Below, in pieces: positions 17,054 through 26,813 of a stretch of 64,000 nucleotides of DNA. Position numbers and translations under genes: made by a program. The notes beneath the pieces were generated by a model. It made no database searches and had not been told where the DNA came from. It was given only the letters and a program-made list of their open reading frames with translations. The DNA is taken from assembly GCA_016713035.1 (NCBI GenBank), contig JADJPW010000001.1, forward strand, positions 992,001 through 1,056,000, read 5' to 3'. Within the stretch, counting starts at the first letter, position 1. Each line of letters starts with the position of its first letter. This DNA is from Verrucomicrobiaceae bacterium (GTDB taxonomy: Bacteria > Verrucomicrobiota > Verrucomicrobiia > Verrucomicrobiales > Verrucomicrobiaceae).

Positions 17054-17995
17054 TTATTGCCGCAGCTTCGCGATCAAAAAGGCGCTGACACTCGTGTGCT
17101 TCACCTCAGGAGCACCGGGGTAGTTCAGCTCACACTCGGTGCCGTTGGCACGGCAGTGCTCCTGTAGCTTCACGCCATAGTTCACGGTATGAGTGGGGTC
17201 TTTCTGTGCTTGGCCGAGTGCTGGCGTATCACTGTATCGCAGATACACGGGTGGATCACCTTTGCTGACGAGCTCGTAGGGAGAGTAGAGCTTGATCCAC
17301 TTCAGCACGCTCTCACGCTTCTGCAAAAACTCAGCGAAGCGTGTGTCGCGGGTCTTCTTATCGTTCGGATCAATGAAGCCAAAAGCGTGGCCACCGTAGC
17401 GGCTGTTTGGTGTCCATTCCTTGAGCTGTTTCGGGTCCAGTGAGGTCTGTGCACCGACCACCGCTGCACACCACAGCCGTGTGGACTCACGGGCGACTGG
17501 ATCGCTACTCTTCGGGTCCGCCATATCATCATGAAAGGCGAGGTACAGACTGCTGCATGCCCCGGCGCTGCCGCCACTGGCTCCGATGCGCTGTTTATCC
17601 AAATTCCACTCCGCAGCCTTGCTCCGCACGAACTGCAATGCCCGCGCAGCATCCTCCAGCGGCCACTTCACCGGCGGCATCACTCCCGCGAGCTGTGCTT
17701 GATTACTGTAGCGATAATTGATCGACACCACCGAGATGCCCGCAGCGATGCAGGCCTCCAGCTCACCCGGCCTGGCCTTATCTCCATTCACCCAGCCACC
17801 GCCGTGGATGAAGAAAAGCACCGGAGTCGGCTTGCTGGACTCTGCTTTGTAAAAATCGAGCACCTGCCTCTCATGCGAACCGTAGGCCACATTCGCCAGC
17901 GTCGGAGCTAGGCGAGGTTTCGGAGCTGGAGGAGTGGCCGTTTGCGCCAGAAGACTGCCGCAAGCGATCCATGACAGGATGAGAAGGTTTTTCAT
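17054..17995 (-). CDS. Secreted alpha/beta-hydrolase, esterase/lipase type
   Basis: 313 aa from ATG 17995, chosen because it begins a clean signal peptide (KNLLILSWIACGSLLAQ). The oxyanion HGGGW motif (about 64-68) and nucleophile GASGGSAGA (about 138-146, Ser143) define the hormone-sensitive-lipase-like/BD-FAE esterase family. A late Asp (SDTPALG region) and His (VKHTSVSAF) can complete the triad. Such enzymes often deacylate plant-type glycans. It is flanked by sulfatases on both sides, consistent with a polysaccharide-processing region, though not in one operon with them. Confidence 0.88.
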   Translation of the reverse strand: MKNLLILSWIACGSLLAQTATPPAPKPRLAPTLANVAYGSHERQVLDFYKAESSKPTPVLFFIHGGGWVNGDKARPGELEACIAAGISVVSINYRYSNQAQLAGVMPPVKWPLEDAARALQFVRSKAAEWNLDKQRIGASGGSAGACSSLYLAFHDDMADPKSSDPVARESTRLWCAAVVGAQTSLDPKQLKEWTPNSRYGGHAFGFIDPNDKKTRDTRFAEFLQKRESVLKWIKLYSPYELVSKGDPPVYLRYSDTPALGQAQKDPTHTVNYGVKLQEHCRANGTECELNYPGAPEVKHTSVSAFLIAKLRQ

Positions 17996-18162
17996 GCGTC
18001 GGCATAAACGTCGAGTCAGGATGTTTATGTTCATCGTCTTGCTTGGACTTCCTTTGCCCCTCTTCTTTTCCAAGCAGGATGAAATGCATGCCACGCAAAA
18101 TCCGACCAAGGTCGAGTGTTGCGTCCCTACGAGGCGGCGTCTTCTGTGGGCGCTTCAATAGT

Positions 18163-18465
18163 ATGATCCATGCCCTCCTCGACACGACCCAAGTCATTGC
18201 CACCATCGACCTCGGTGGCTCCATGCACGAAGTATGCGCCGAAGCGCTCGCCAACCATGATCGCCACACGGATTTATTGACCGTGAGCTTGCGGGCCTTT
18301 CTGCGTGATGAAAGGCAGGAGCACCTGGGCGAAACGAGCACCCCTGCATGGCTACCAGCTCCTCAGACCGTGACAGAGCATGTCGGGGCCAGTGAGGGAC
18401 ATGCCATGGCGAATGACATCTTTGCCAGTTGGCGCCGGAAGGTTGACGCAGCCATACCGCGCTAG
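18163..18465 (+). CDS. Small uncharacterised protein
   Basis: 100 aa from ATG 18163 (MIHALLDTTQVIATIDLGGSMHEVC). No signal peptide, TM helix or known motif. The frame has GC-rich third positions like the neighbouring genes, which supports coding. It lies between the divergent esterase and a downstream sulfatase. Function unknown; a longer in-frame version would start at 18043, inside the esterase leader region. Confidence 0.5.
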   Translation: MIHALLDTTQVIATIDLGGSMHEVCAEALANHDRHTDLLTVSLRAFLRDERQEHLGETSTPAWLPAPQTVTEHVGASEGHAMANDIFASWRRKVDAAIPR

Positions 18466-18517
18466 CTCAGGGTTTTGCATGTCAGAAGACCATGCGGTGC
18501 ACGTTTTCCCCTACCAC

Positions 18518-19879
18518 ATGCTCTCGCGCCTTTTCTTTGCCTTCCTGACCTCTGCGCTCTGCCTTCAGGCCTCGCCCAATATCATCTACATCTTATGCGA
18601 TGACTTAGCGCAGGGTGATCTGGGCTGTTATGGACAAAAAATCATCCAGACGCCACACCTAGACCGCATGGCCAAGGAGGGCACGCGTTTCACACAGAGT
18701 TACTGTGGGACGACGGTGTGTGCTCCTTCTCGCTCCTCACTGATGACGGGTCTGCACAGTGGACACTGCCCGATCCGGGCCAATCGTGAGGTGCAGCCAG
18801 AAGGCCAGAAGCCACTGCCAGAGGGCACTGTCACCGTCGCCAGCATCTTGAAGAGCGTGGGCTACGCCACTGCCTGCTGTGGGAAATGGGGCATGGGCAT
18901 GTTTGATACCAGTGGCAGCCCGCTGAAGCGTGGATTTGACCACTTTTTCGGTTACAACTGCCAGCGGCACGCACATAGCTACTTCCCCTCGTATCTCTAC
19001 CGTGATGATCAGCGCATCACTCTACCGGGCAATGACGGAAAGGGCATCGGAGCCACTTATGCGCAGGAGCTGATCGCGGCGGAGGCTCTGAAATTCGTGC
19101 GTGAGCACCGTGATGGACCTTTTTTTCTCTACTACGCCATCACCCTGCCACATGGGCGGCATGAGATCGACCAACTCGGTGCCTACGCGGACAAGGACTG
19201 GACTCCGACACAAAAAGCCTACGCCGCGCAGGTCACACGGCTGGATAGCGACGTGGGCCGCCTGCTCGATCTCCTACGTGAGCTCAAGCTCGATCAAAAC
19301 ACCCTCGTCATGCTCAGTGGTGACAATGGCTCCTCCTTTGATCCGAAATCAGAGGTCGGCAGCCTCTTCGATCAGGCCTCCAATGGACTACGTGGCTACA
19401 AACGTGGGCTCTATGAAGGAGCACTGCGTCAGGCCGCACTCGCCTGGTGGCCCGGCAAAGTGCCCGCTGGCCGCGTGAGCGATGAGCCATGGGCTTTCTG
19501 GGACTTCCTCCCCACAGCAGCAGAACTAGCCCAGGCGAAAATCCCGGCGGATTGCCACACGGATGGTCTTTCGCTCGTGAGCTTCCTCCAGGGCGGTGCG
19601 GCACCTCAGCGTGAGCATTTTTACTGGGAGCTGCATGAGGGCACCTCCCTCCAAGCGGTGCGCTTTGGCACCTGGAAAGCCGTGCGCAATGGCCCCGCGA
19701 AGCCCATCGAGCTCTACGATCTCAAAAACGACGCAGGTGAGAAAAACAATCTCGCCGCGAGTCAGCCCGACCTCGTCGCCAAGGCCGAGTCTCTCATGAA
19801 ATCCAGCCGCACAGAGCACGCAGACTGGCCCCTGGTCCAGCAGCAGCCGCGCAAAGCGAAGAAGGCCAAAGTGAAGTAA
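18518..19879 (+). CDS. Secreted arylsulfatase
   Basis: 453 aa from the ATG at 18518, which starts a signal peptide (LSRLFFAFLTSALCLQA). The sulfatase core is complete: metal residues in CDDLAQGDLGCYG, formylglycine site C68-A-P-S-R72 followed by SSLMTG, CCGKWGMG, and SGDNGSS. The best match in layout is to arylsulfatase A-type enzymes of PVC bacteria. The tail QQQPRKAKKAKVK is basic. Same strand as the following cytochrome/propeller gene with about 60 bp between, so possible co-transcription. Confidence 0.92.
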   Translation: MLSRLFFAFLTSALCLQASPNIIYILCDDLAQGDLGCYGQKIIQTPHLDRMAKEGTRFTQSYCGTTVCAPSRSSLMTGLHSGHCPIRANREVQPEGQKPLPEGTVTVASILKSVGYATACCGKWGMGMFDTSGSPLKRGFDHFFGYNCQRHAHSYFPSYLYRDDQRITLPGNDGKGIGATYAQELIAAEALKFVREHRDGPFFLYYAITLPHGRHEIDQLGAYADKDWTPTQKAYAAQVTRLDSDVGRLLDLLRELKLDQNTLVMLSGDNGSSFDPKSEVGSLFDQASNGLRGYKRGLYEGALRQAALAWWPGKVPAGRVSDEPWAFWDFLPTAAELAQAKIPADCHTDGLSLVSFLQGGAAPQREHFYWELHEGTSLQAVRFGTWKAVRNGPAKPIELYDLKNDAGEKNNLAASQPDLVAKAESLMKSSRTEHADWPLVQQQPRKAKKAKVK

Positions 19880-19940
19880 TCCACACTCAGAGAACTGCAC
19901 TCCCTGCCCTGCTCCCATCCAGACTGATTTCCCGCCGACA

Positions 19941-22670
19941 ATGCGCCTTCTCACCACTTACCTCTCACTTGTCACTGCCATCTCCTGCGCGGCAGACTTC
20001 CCAGCTCTCTACAACAGCGAACCGGGCAATCCCTCGCCGATGTCGCCGCAGGAGGCGCTGAAGGCCCTCAAGCTGCCCGCAGGCTTCCAGGCCACGCTTT
20101 TTGCCGCAGAGCCGGACGTGCAGAATCCCATCGCGATGTCCTGGGATACGAAAGGACGCATGTGGATCGCAGAAAACTACACCTACGCCGAGCGAGCGAA
20201 GCGCTTCGACCTCACGCTGAAGGATCGCGTCATCATCCTCGAAGACAAAGACTGGGATGGCATCGCTGAGACGCGGAAAGTCTTCACCGACGACGTGCAG
20301 ATGCTCACCAGCGTCGAGGTTGGTCGCGGCGGCGTGTGGCTCATGTGCCCGCCGCAGGTGCTCTTTATCCCGGATGCCAATGGCGACGACATTCCCGACT
20401 CCGAGCCGCAGGTGATGATCGACGGCTTCACCGTGGCGAAGGACAACTACCACAACTTCGCCAACGGCCTGCGCTTTGCGCCTGATGGCTGGCTCTGTGG
20501 CCGTTGCGGGCACTCCTGCCCCGGCAAGCTCGGCATCCCCGGCACGCCGGATGAGCAACGCGTGCCCATGAAAGGCGGCATCTGGCGCTACCATCCTGAA
20601 AAGAAGATCGTCGAAGTGCTCACCCACGGCACCACGAATCCGTGGGGCCATGATTGGGATACGAATGGCGAACTCTTCTTCATCAACACCGTCACCGGCC
20701 ACCTCTGGCACCTCATCCACGGTGCTCACCTCATGGATTCCAGCACGCTAAACCCGTTCGTGTATGAAAAGCTCGATACCATCGCCGATCACTACCACTA
20801 CGACCGCAGCGGGAGCTGGACCGAAAGCCGCGATGGCAAAGCGAACAGCCTCGGCGGCGGCCACGCCCACATCGGCATGATGATCTACCAGGCCGATCAA
20901 TGGCCCGAGCAATACCGAAACAAACTCTTCACCCTCAACATGCACGGTCGCCGCGCCAATGTGGAGCGACTCGAGCGCCACGGCAGCGGCTACGTCGGCA
21001 AACACGAGCCCGATGTCATCCTCAGCGATGATCCGTGGTTTCGCGGCATCGAAATCAGCACCGGCCCCGACGGCAGCGGCTTCATCCTCGATTGGAGCGA
21101 CACCGGCGAATGCCACGACTCCACTGGCGTGCACCGCACCTCCGGCCGCATCTTCCGCATCAGCTATGGAGAGCCGAAGAAGCCCGAAACGCCTTTCGCA
21201 TGGCGCAAACCATGGCCGAAGGCCGATCTCAACGGCGATGAGCATCAACGCGCCCTCGCCATTCGCGAACTCGTGCAGTTTTCACCTCTCGATGCCATTC
21301 CAGGCCCGCAAGCACACGCGAAGTATCCCGAGCTCGCCTTCGATCCGGCAAAAATGGCCGTGAACGAAAAATCGGCCTTCGTGCGCCTTCAGCTAGCTTC
21401 TGTGCTTCAGCGTCTTCCGCTCGAAAAAAGGCCCGCTTTGGCCATCGCACTGCTTTCGCACACCGAAGACGCCAACGACCCGTTTTTGCCAAACATGGTC
21501 TGGTATGGCATTTCGCCGCTGAAGGCCGATTCACTGCTCGAAATCGCCAAAACATGCTCTTGGCCCAAAGTAACGCGTTGGATCGCCCGCAAGCTCGCCA
21601 CGGAGCCGGAGGCTCTTGATGCCCTCCTCGCCATCAACAGCTCTGATGACGTGCTCGAAGGCATGGCAGAGGCCTTCAAAGGCATCCGCAAGGCTCCGAA
21701 GCCGGCGAATTGGGATAAAGTCGTCGCGAGCTCGAAATCGGCACATCTTCGCGATTTGAGCATCCTCTTCGGCGATGGCAGGGCGCTGGATGACGTGAAG
21801 AAAATCGCTCTCGATGATAAGGCGGACATCACCACCCGCGAAGCCGCGCTCAAAACGCTCATCGAAGCCCGCCCGGATGATCTGTGCACACTTTGCGAGC
21901 AACTTCTCGACACCCGCCAGCTCAACCTCACCGCCGTGCGCGGCCTTGCCTTGTTCGATGATCCGGCCATCGGCCAAAAGATCGCGAAGAACTACCGCAA
22001 GTTCAATTCCACCGCCGTCATCGACACGCTCGTCGCCCGCCCCGCCTTTGCGAAGGCCCTGCTCGCCGAAATGGCCGCTGCACGCATCCCACGAACCGAT
22101 TTGACCGCTTTCCACGCCCGCCAGATCCGCGCCTTTAAAGACGAAGCTCTCAGCAAGCAGCTCACCGAAGCCTGGGGCGAACTACGCGACACCGCTGCCG
22201 ATAAAAAACAACTCATCGCCAAGCTGAAAGCCGACTTGAAGCCCGATGTGCTCGCCAAAGCGAACCTCAGCAATGGCCGCATGCTCTTCACCGCCGTCTG
22301 CGGTGCCTGCCACATGATGTATGGCCAGGGTGGCAAGATCGGCCCTGATCTCACCGGCAGTGGGCGTGCCAGCATCGACTACCTGCTCGAAAACATCGCC
22401 GATCCCAGTGGCGTCGTCAGTGCGGACTACCGCATGAGCCTGCTCACGCTCAAAGATGGTCGCCAGCTCAGCGGCGTCATCGCCGGAAAGACAGATCGCA
22501 CACTCACGTTGCGCACCTTGACCGAGTCGATGACGCACGATCGCACTGAAGTCGTCAAAGAAGAAGCCTCGCCCATGTCGATGATGCCGGAAGGCCTGCT
22601 CCTCGCCCTTCCGCCGGATCAAGTGCGCGACCTCATCGCCTACCTCATGCACCCGGTGCAGGTAAAGTAG
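19941..22670 (+). CDS. PVC-type propeller dehydrogenase with HEAT-like region and cytochrome c
   Basis: 909 aa. Signal peptide, then a six-bladed sorbosone/glucose-dehydrogenase-like propeller (about 40-420; SWDTKGRMWIAENYTYAE, FANGLRFAPDGWLCGRCGH, RTSGRIFRISYG), an alpha-helical HEAT-like region (about 440-760), and a C-terminal c-type cytochrome with CGACH (about 787-791) and a late Met ligand region. This is the membrane-bound-dehydrogenase/CxxCH architecture typical of Planctomycetes and Verrucomicrobia, thought to oxidise sugars or related compounds in the periplasm. Substrate not predictable. It converges on another propeller/cytochrome gene, and the two stop codons lie in the arms of a palindromic element. 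Confidence 0.9.
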   Translation: MRLLTTYLSLVTAISCAADFPALYNSEPGNPSPMSPQEALKALKLPAGFQATLFAAEPDVQNPIAMSWDTKGRMWIAENYTYAERAKRFDLTLKDRVIILEDKDWDGIAETRKVFTDDVQMLTSVEVGRGGVWLMCPPQVLFIPDANGDDIPDSEPQVMIDGFTVAKDNYHNFANGLRFAPDGWLCGRCGHSCPGKLGIPGTPDEQRVPMKGGIWRYHPEKKIVEVLTHGTTNPWGHDWDTNGELFFINTVTGHLWHLIHGAHLMDSSTLNPFVYEKLDTIADHYHYDRSGSWTESRDGKANSLGGGHAHIGMMIYQADQWPEQYRNKLFTLNMHGRRANVERLERHGSGYVGKHEPDVILSDDPWFRGIEISTGPDGSGFILDWSDTGECHDSTGVHRTSGRIFRISYGEPKKPETPFAWRKPWPKADLNGDEHQRALAIRELVQFSPLDAIPGPQAHAKYPELAFDPAKMAVNEKSAFVRLQLASVLQRLPLEKRPALAIALLSHTEDANDPFLPNMVWYGISPLKADSLLEIAKTCSWPKVTRWIARKLATEPEALDALLAINSSDDVLEGMAEAFKGIRKAPKPANWDKVVASSKSAHLRDLSILFGDGRALDDVKKIALDDKADITTREAALKTLIEARPDDLCTLCEQLLDTRQLNLTAVRGLALFDDPAIGQKIAKNYRKFNSTAVIDTLVARPAFAKALLAEMAAARIPRTDLTAFHARQIRAFKDEALSKQLTEAWGELRDTAADKKQLIAKLKADLKPDVLAKANLSNGRMLFTAVCGACHMMYGQGGKIGPDLTGSGRASIDYLLENIADPSGVVSADYRMSLLTLKDGRQLSGVIAGKTDRTLTLRTLTESMTHDRTEVVKEEASPMSMMPEGLLLALPPDQVRDLIAYLMHPVQVK

Positions 22671-22726
22671 TCCTGTTCCTGCGGAACAGGTCAGAGCAAG
22701 CAGTTGCACAGCAACTGCGCTACTTT
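22664..22726. repeat. Cloverleaf-like palindromic element between convergent genes
   Basis: Outer arms AAAGTAG (22664-22670) and CTACTTT (22720-22726) enclose two perfect 8-bp hairpins with 3-nt loops: CCTGTTCC-TGC-GGAACAGG (22672-22690) and GCAGTTGC-ACA-GCAACTGC (22700-22718). Both outer arms contain a stop codon: TAG of the plus-strand gene and, read on the minus strand, TAG of the other. It may act as a shared terminator and looks like a REP-type mobile repeat. Confidence 0.8.
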
Positions 22727-25416
22727 AGCCCCTTGATGAACATCACGAGGCTCTCCACCTGCGAGTCATTCAAGATGCCGTTGTAAATGGGCATGCCGGT
22801 GTCGAATTTCTCGAAGCCTTTCACCACTTTCGCAGCGGGGTTGAGGATCGACTCGCGGAGGTAGGCCTCATCGGCCTTCACTTTGCCCTTCATGCCTTTG
22901 GCGATGTCTCGCTCGCTGCCGAAGAGGCCTTTCCAGCTCGGGCCGACTTTGCCGACGTTGCTGCCGTCCCTGCTGTGACAGGCCATGCAGCCAAACATTT
23001 GGTAAATGCGGGCTCCTTCTTCGACCGTGGGCTTCACGGCGGAAACAGCGGCGACTTGGCGTGGTGTCAGGTTGGGCTTCAAATCGGCTGCGAAGCCGAA
23101 ATCGGCCGGTTTGAAGCTCAAAAGCTCCCAGGGGGTGAAATAGGCCGTGTTTTCGGCTTTGAGGCCGTCCGCGCTTTTCAGGCCCCAACCGATGCGCATC
23201 TGGTGAATGCCCGCTTTCATGCCGGGAAAGGCCACGAGCACGTTTTTGCCGTCTTGGCTCAGGTAGGCGCTGCTGGCCGTCATCCACTCCTGGCCTGCGC
23301 CGCTGCCATCGGGCTTCAGGTGCGGGCTGCCGTATTCGGGGGTGCGTTTGTAGTTCCAGCGTTCGGCGCTGTAGCTGTCTGGATTGGTCGCCATGGCGGC
23401 ATCCAGCGCGTGGTTGAAGGTCAAAACGAGGCCCGCATCCGTCGGCGTGACCTGTTTGAGCAACACTCGCGGCTTTCCCGTGTAACGCACGCGGGCGAGG
23501 CCGCTCTGCACCTTGGTGGTGGTGCCCCAGACTTGGAATCCAGTGACGTAGAGCTGCCCATCGGCAGGATTCACTTTGGCATTGAGCAGTGGGAAATCGA
23601 GTTCACGGGAAAAGCTGACCACAGCGGCTTGTTTACGCTCAAAGCGGTCATTGATGAGCACCCGAAACAGCTCCGGCCGATTGTAGCCGATGTGGATGAG
23701 CTCATCGTTCATGTCGCCCATCTTCGCACCGGTGAGCCAGGTCTGCGTGACACCGCTGGGGTTCACCGGATGGGGTATCCACGTCATCGGCTCGGTGATC
23801 GGCGCAGGATATTTTTCCTTTGGTGCGATGGTGGGCAGGTGGCCGTAAAAATGGCCTTTCTCGATGATGTGCAGCGGCGTGGACGGCACGTAATGCCCCT
23901 GCTGGTCGCTCGCGGTGACGAGTCCGGTCTTTTCATTCACGCCGATGAAGGGCTGGCGCAGTCCGTAGCCGATCACCTCAAAGGATTTACCATCCGGGGC
24001 CACTTTGATCACGGTGCCGTTGTGTTTACCCCGCGTGGTGCCTTCCTGGCCGCCTTTGGAGATGTACAGCTCACCTTTGGGCCCGAGCTTCATCGAATTT
24101 GGAAACTCCCGAGTCTCTGCTGTTTGCGCGAAGAGGTTGCAGAACATCTCGTAACTGTCGCACTCCTGGTCGGCGTTCGAATCGACGAGACGCCAGATGC
24201 CGTTGCGGTCGAAGACGAACAATTCCTGATTTTTGATTCCTGAATCCTGATTCTTTTTCCTCGCGACGATGCTCATCGGCTCGTGCAGGCCGCTGGCGAA
24301 GCGCTTCCAGGTCACCTTTTCCAGATCGCCTTTGAGGCCGGAGATGAGCCAGACATCGCCATCGAAGGTGACGCCAACGGCGTCGCCCTGGTCGTTGAGG
24401 AAGTCGATGTCCGCGAGACGGACGTGGCGCTTCCAGGGATTGTCGAAGAGCAGCGGGATGTCGTCGAAAACGTAGGCGTCGGTGGAGGTGGAGAGCTTGG
24501 CAGTAGTGCTAAGAATTTGGGGCCACTTTCGGCCTGGATTCGAACGATTAGATCCTCCGCTTTTGACATCAGCCTCGGCTCCACTTGGTCGCCAAAGTCC
24601 ATCTTTGGTCATAATAAAAAGGGCTTCATCTATTTCTTGATGGGGGCTTGCCTTCAAAAAGCTTAGCTCACCTCCATCCATCTCAATGCAGGACAGAGTA
24701 TCTGAGAATGTCGATTGAGCGATGACATCGGAAGGCTTCCGTGCATGCACTTTGTGATTGATCGAGCACGTCAACCCGACATCTCGAGGCATAACAATCA
24801 CTAGCCTCATTACGACTAATTCATCTCCTATTTTGTCGGCTTCCATTATTTCATTAATCTCTGCATTTCCCACGCTGAACTTTAAAAGAAGCCGGTCTCC
24901 ATGTTCCTCTACTGAGAGGAATTTGCCGTCAAGTGGCCCCCTTCCCACTTCCTCCACACTTGGGGCTTTCTCACGCGGGTCAGTAAAGCTCGGTTTCTCA
25001 CCGACTTGCCAGCCCGGATACAGCCCATTGGCGAGCCACACCTTCCCATTCGGCTTGGGCAGGAAGTCCTGCCCGTCTTTGGTCTTCCAGCCGACGGAGT
25101 GGTAGCTGCCGGGGGCGAGGGCGGCGGGGGTGACGGGTGGTTCGCCGGGTTTGCCTTCCCAGATGCAGGCGATGCGCAGCAGGTCGGTGTCAAAGCAGGC
25201 CCAGAGATTGTGGCCGAGGTTCAGGATGAGGCCGCGAGGCGTGAGGTTGTCTTTGGGGAAGCCTTCGCCGAGGTCGCGGCAGTCCAGCACGCTGCTAAAA
25301 AAGGGGAAATCCGGCTCCACCCACGGTCCCAAAGGCGATTTGGCCGCAGGAGCGGCCTCTTGGGCAAAGACAGTGGCAGTGGCGGTGAGTAGGATGGCGA
25401 GATGGCGGAGATGCAT
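22720..25416 (-). CDS. DUF6797-type protein with propeller and cytochrome c domain
   Basis: 898 aa. Signal peptide (MHLRHLAILLTATATVFAQ). The N-terminal module resembles DUF6797 (NLTPRGLILNLGHNLWACFDTDLL). A beta-propeller (about 330-650) contains KLGPKGELYISKGGQ and YGLRQPFIGVNEKTG. The C-terminal cytochrome has CMACH (about 810-814) and a Met ligand in DTGMPIYNG. Probably a periplasmic redox or binding protein, like its convergent neighbour. At 24220-24258 the gene carries an inserted-looking coding stretch, KKNQDSGIKNQE, made of GAATC/AAATC-type repeats. It keeps the frame and falls in a loop between propeller strands. Confidence 0.85.
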   Translation of the reverse strand: MHLRHLAILLTATATVFAQEAAPAAKSPLGPWVEPDFPFFSSVLDCRDLGEGFPKDNLTPRGLILNLGHNLWACFDTDLLRIACIWEGKPGEPPVTPAALAPGSYHSVGWKTKDGQDFLPKPNGKVWLANGLYPGWQVGEKPSFTDPREKAPSVEEVGRGPLDGKFLSVEEHGDRLLLKFSVGNAEINEIMEADKIGDELVVMRLVIVMPRDVGLTCSINHKVHARKPSDVIAQSTFSDTLSCIEMDGGELSFLKASPHQEIDEALFIMTKDGLWRPSGAEADVKSGGSNRSNPGRKWPQILSTTAKLSTSTDAYVFDDIPLLFDNPWKRHVRLADIDFLNDQGDAVGVTFDGDVWLISGLKGDLEKVTWKRFASGLHEPMSIVARKKNQDSGIKNQELFVFDRNGIWRLVDSNADQECDSYEMFCNLFAQTAETREFPNSMKLGPKGELYISKGGQEGTTRGKHNGTVIKVAPDGKSFEVIGYGLRQPFIGVNEKTGLVTASDQQGHYVPSTPLHIIEKGHFYGHLPTIAPKEKYPAPITEPMTWIPHPVNPSGVTQTWLTGAKMGDMNDELIHIGYNRPELFRVLINDRFERKQAAVVSFSRELDFPLLNAKVNPADGQLYVTGFQVWGTTTKVQSGLARVRYTGKPRVLLKQVTPTDAGLVLTFNHALDAAMATNPDSYSAERWNYKRTPEYGSPHLKPDGSGAGQEWMTASSAYLSQDGKNVLVAFPGMKAGIHQMRIGWGLKSADGLKAENTAYFTPWELLSFKPADFGFAADLKPNLTPRQVAAVSAVKPTVEEGARIYQMFGCMACHSRDGSNVGKVGPSWKGLFGSERDIAKGMKGKVKADEAYLRESILNPAAKVVKGFEKFDTGMPIYNGILNDSQVESLVMFIKGLK

Positions 25417-25519
25417 CAGGCTGAAGAGAACGCTGCGGGGAGGAGCATCTCTCCAGGGGAAGCATTGAGCGAATCTTGCTCATGGCTTGCATCAGAAGCC
25501 GCGCCGGGGAGATTCGGTC

Positions 25520-25909
25520 ATGCAAGAAGCGAAAAACACTCAGCGAGCACTCGTGCGCATCGGTTACGATGGGCGGGTGCACAAAAATTTCCGTGGCCCG
25601 AAGGCGGAAGAGCGCTTCGCGAACGAAGTGCGGGTGCTGAAGATCCTGGAGGAGCGCGGCTGTGACTACGTGCCGCGGGTGCTGGAGAGCGACCCAGAGA
25701 AGCTCTATCTCGTGACAACGAACTGCGGCTCCCGCGTGGAGCGCATCAGCGAGGGCAAAGTGAAGCAACTCTACGATGAGCTGGAGCGCGAATTCGGCGT
25801 GCGCCATGACGATCCCTTTGACCGAAACATCACCTACCGGCATAGCGATGGCCGCTTTTGCATCATCGACTTTGAACTCGCCACCGTGCTCGACTTCCCC
25901 GCGAAATGA
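25520..25909 (+). CDS. Minimal protein-kinase-like phosphotransferase
   Basis: 129 aa from ATG 25520 (a purine-rich GGGGAG lies upstream). Kinase-like signatures appear in order: possible ATP-lysine in VHKNFRGPKAEERF, alpha-C glutamate in FANEVRVLKILEE, hinge region LYLVTTNCG, catalytic-loop-like RHDDPFDRNITY and the metal motif CIIDFELATVL (DFE). The protein is half the length of a normal kinase domain and lacks a clear glycine loop, so it may be a stripped-down kinase, an aminoglycoside-kinase relative, or a pseudokinase. Directly followed (39 nt) by a PP2C phosphatase, which suggests a signalling pair. Confidence 0.7.
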   Translation: MQEAKNTQRALVRIGYDGRVHKNFRGPKAEERFANEVRVLKILEERGCDYVPRVLESDPEKLYLVTTNCGSRVERISEGKVKQLYDELEREFGVRHDDPFDRNITYRHSDGRFCIIDFELATVLDFPAK

Positions 25910-25948
25910 ACGACGCCCCTCCCCCCGACACTCCTCCGCTGGTCCGGC

Positions 25949-26734
<786 letters not shown>

Positions 26735-26813
26735 GCACAGGCGAAAGTCCCCCTCCGCTCCGAAACACACGCATTGTGTAACATTTGCCCCGAAGTGGGC
26801 TTTACCGCATGTC

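Noticed and set aside
22975..24243. 422-codon plus-strand frame
   Set aside because: Shadow of the DUF6797/cytochrome gene on the other strand.
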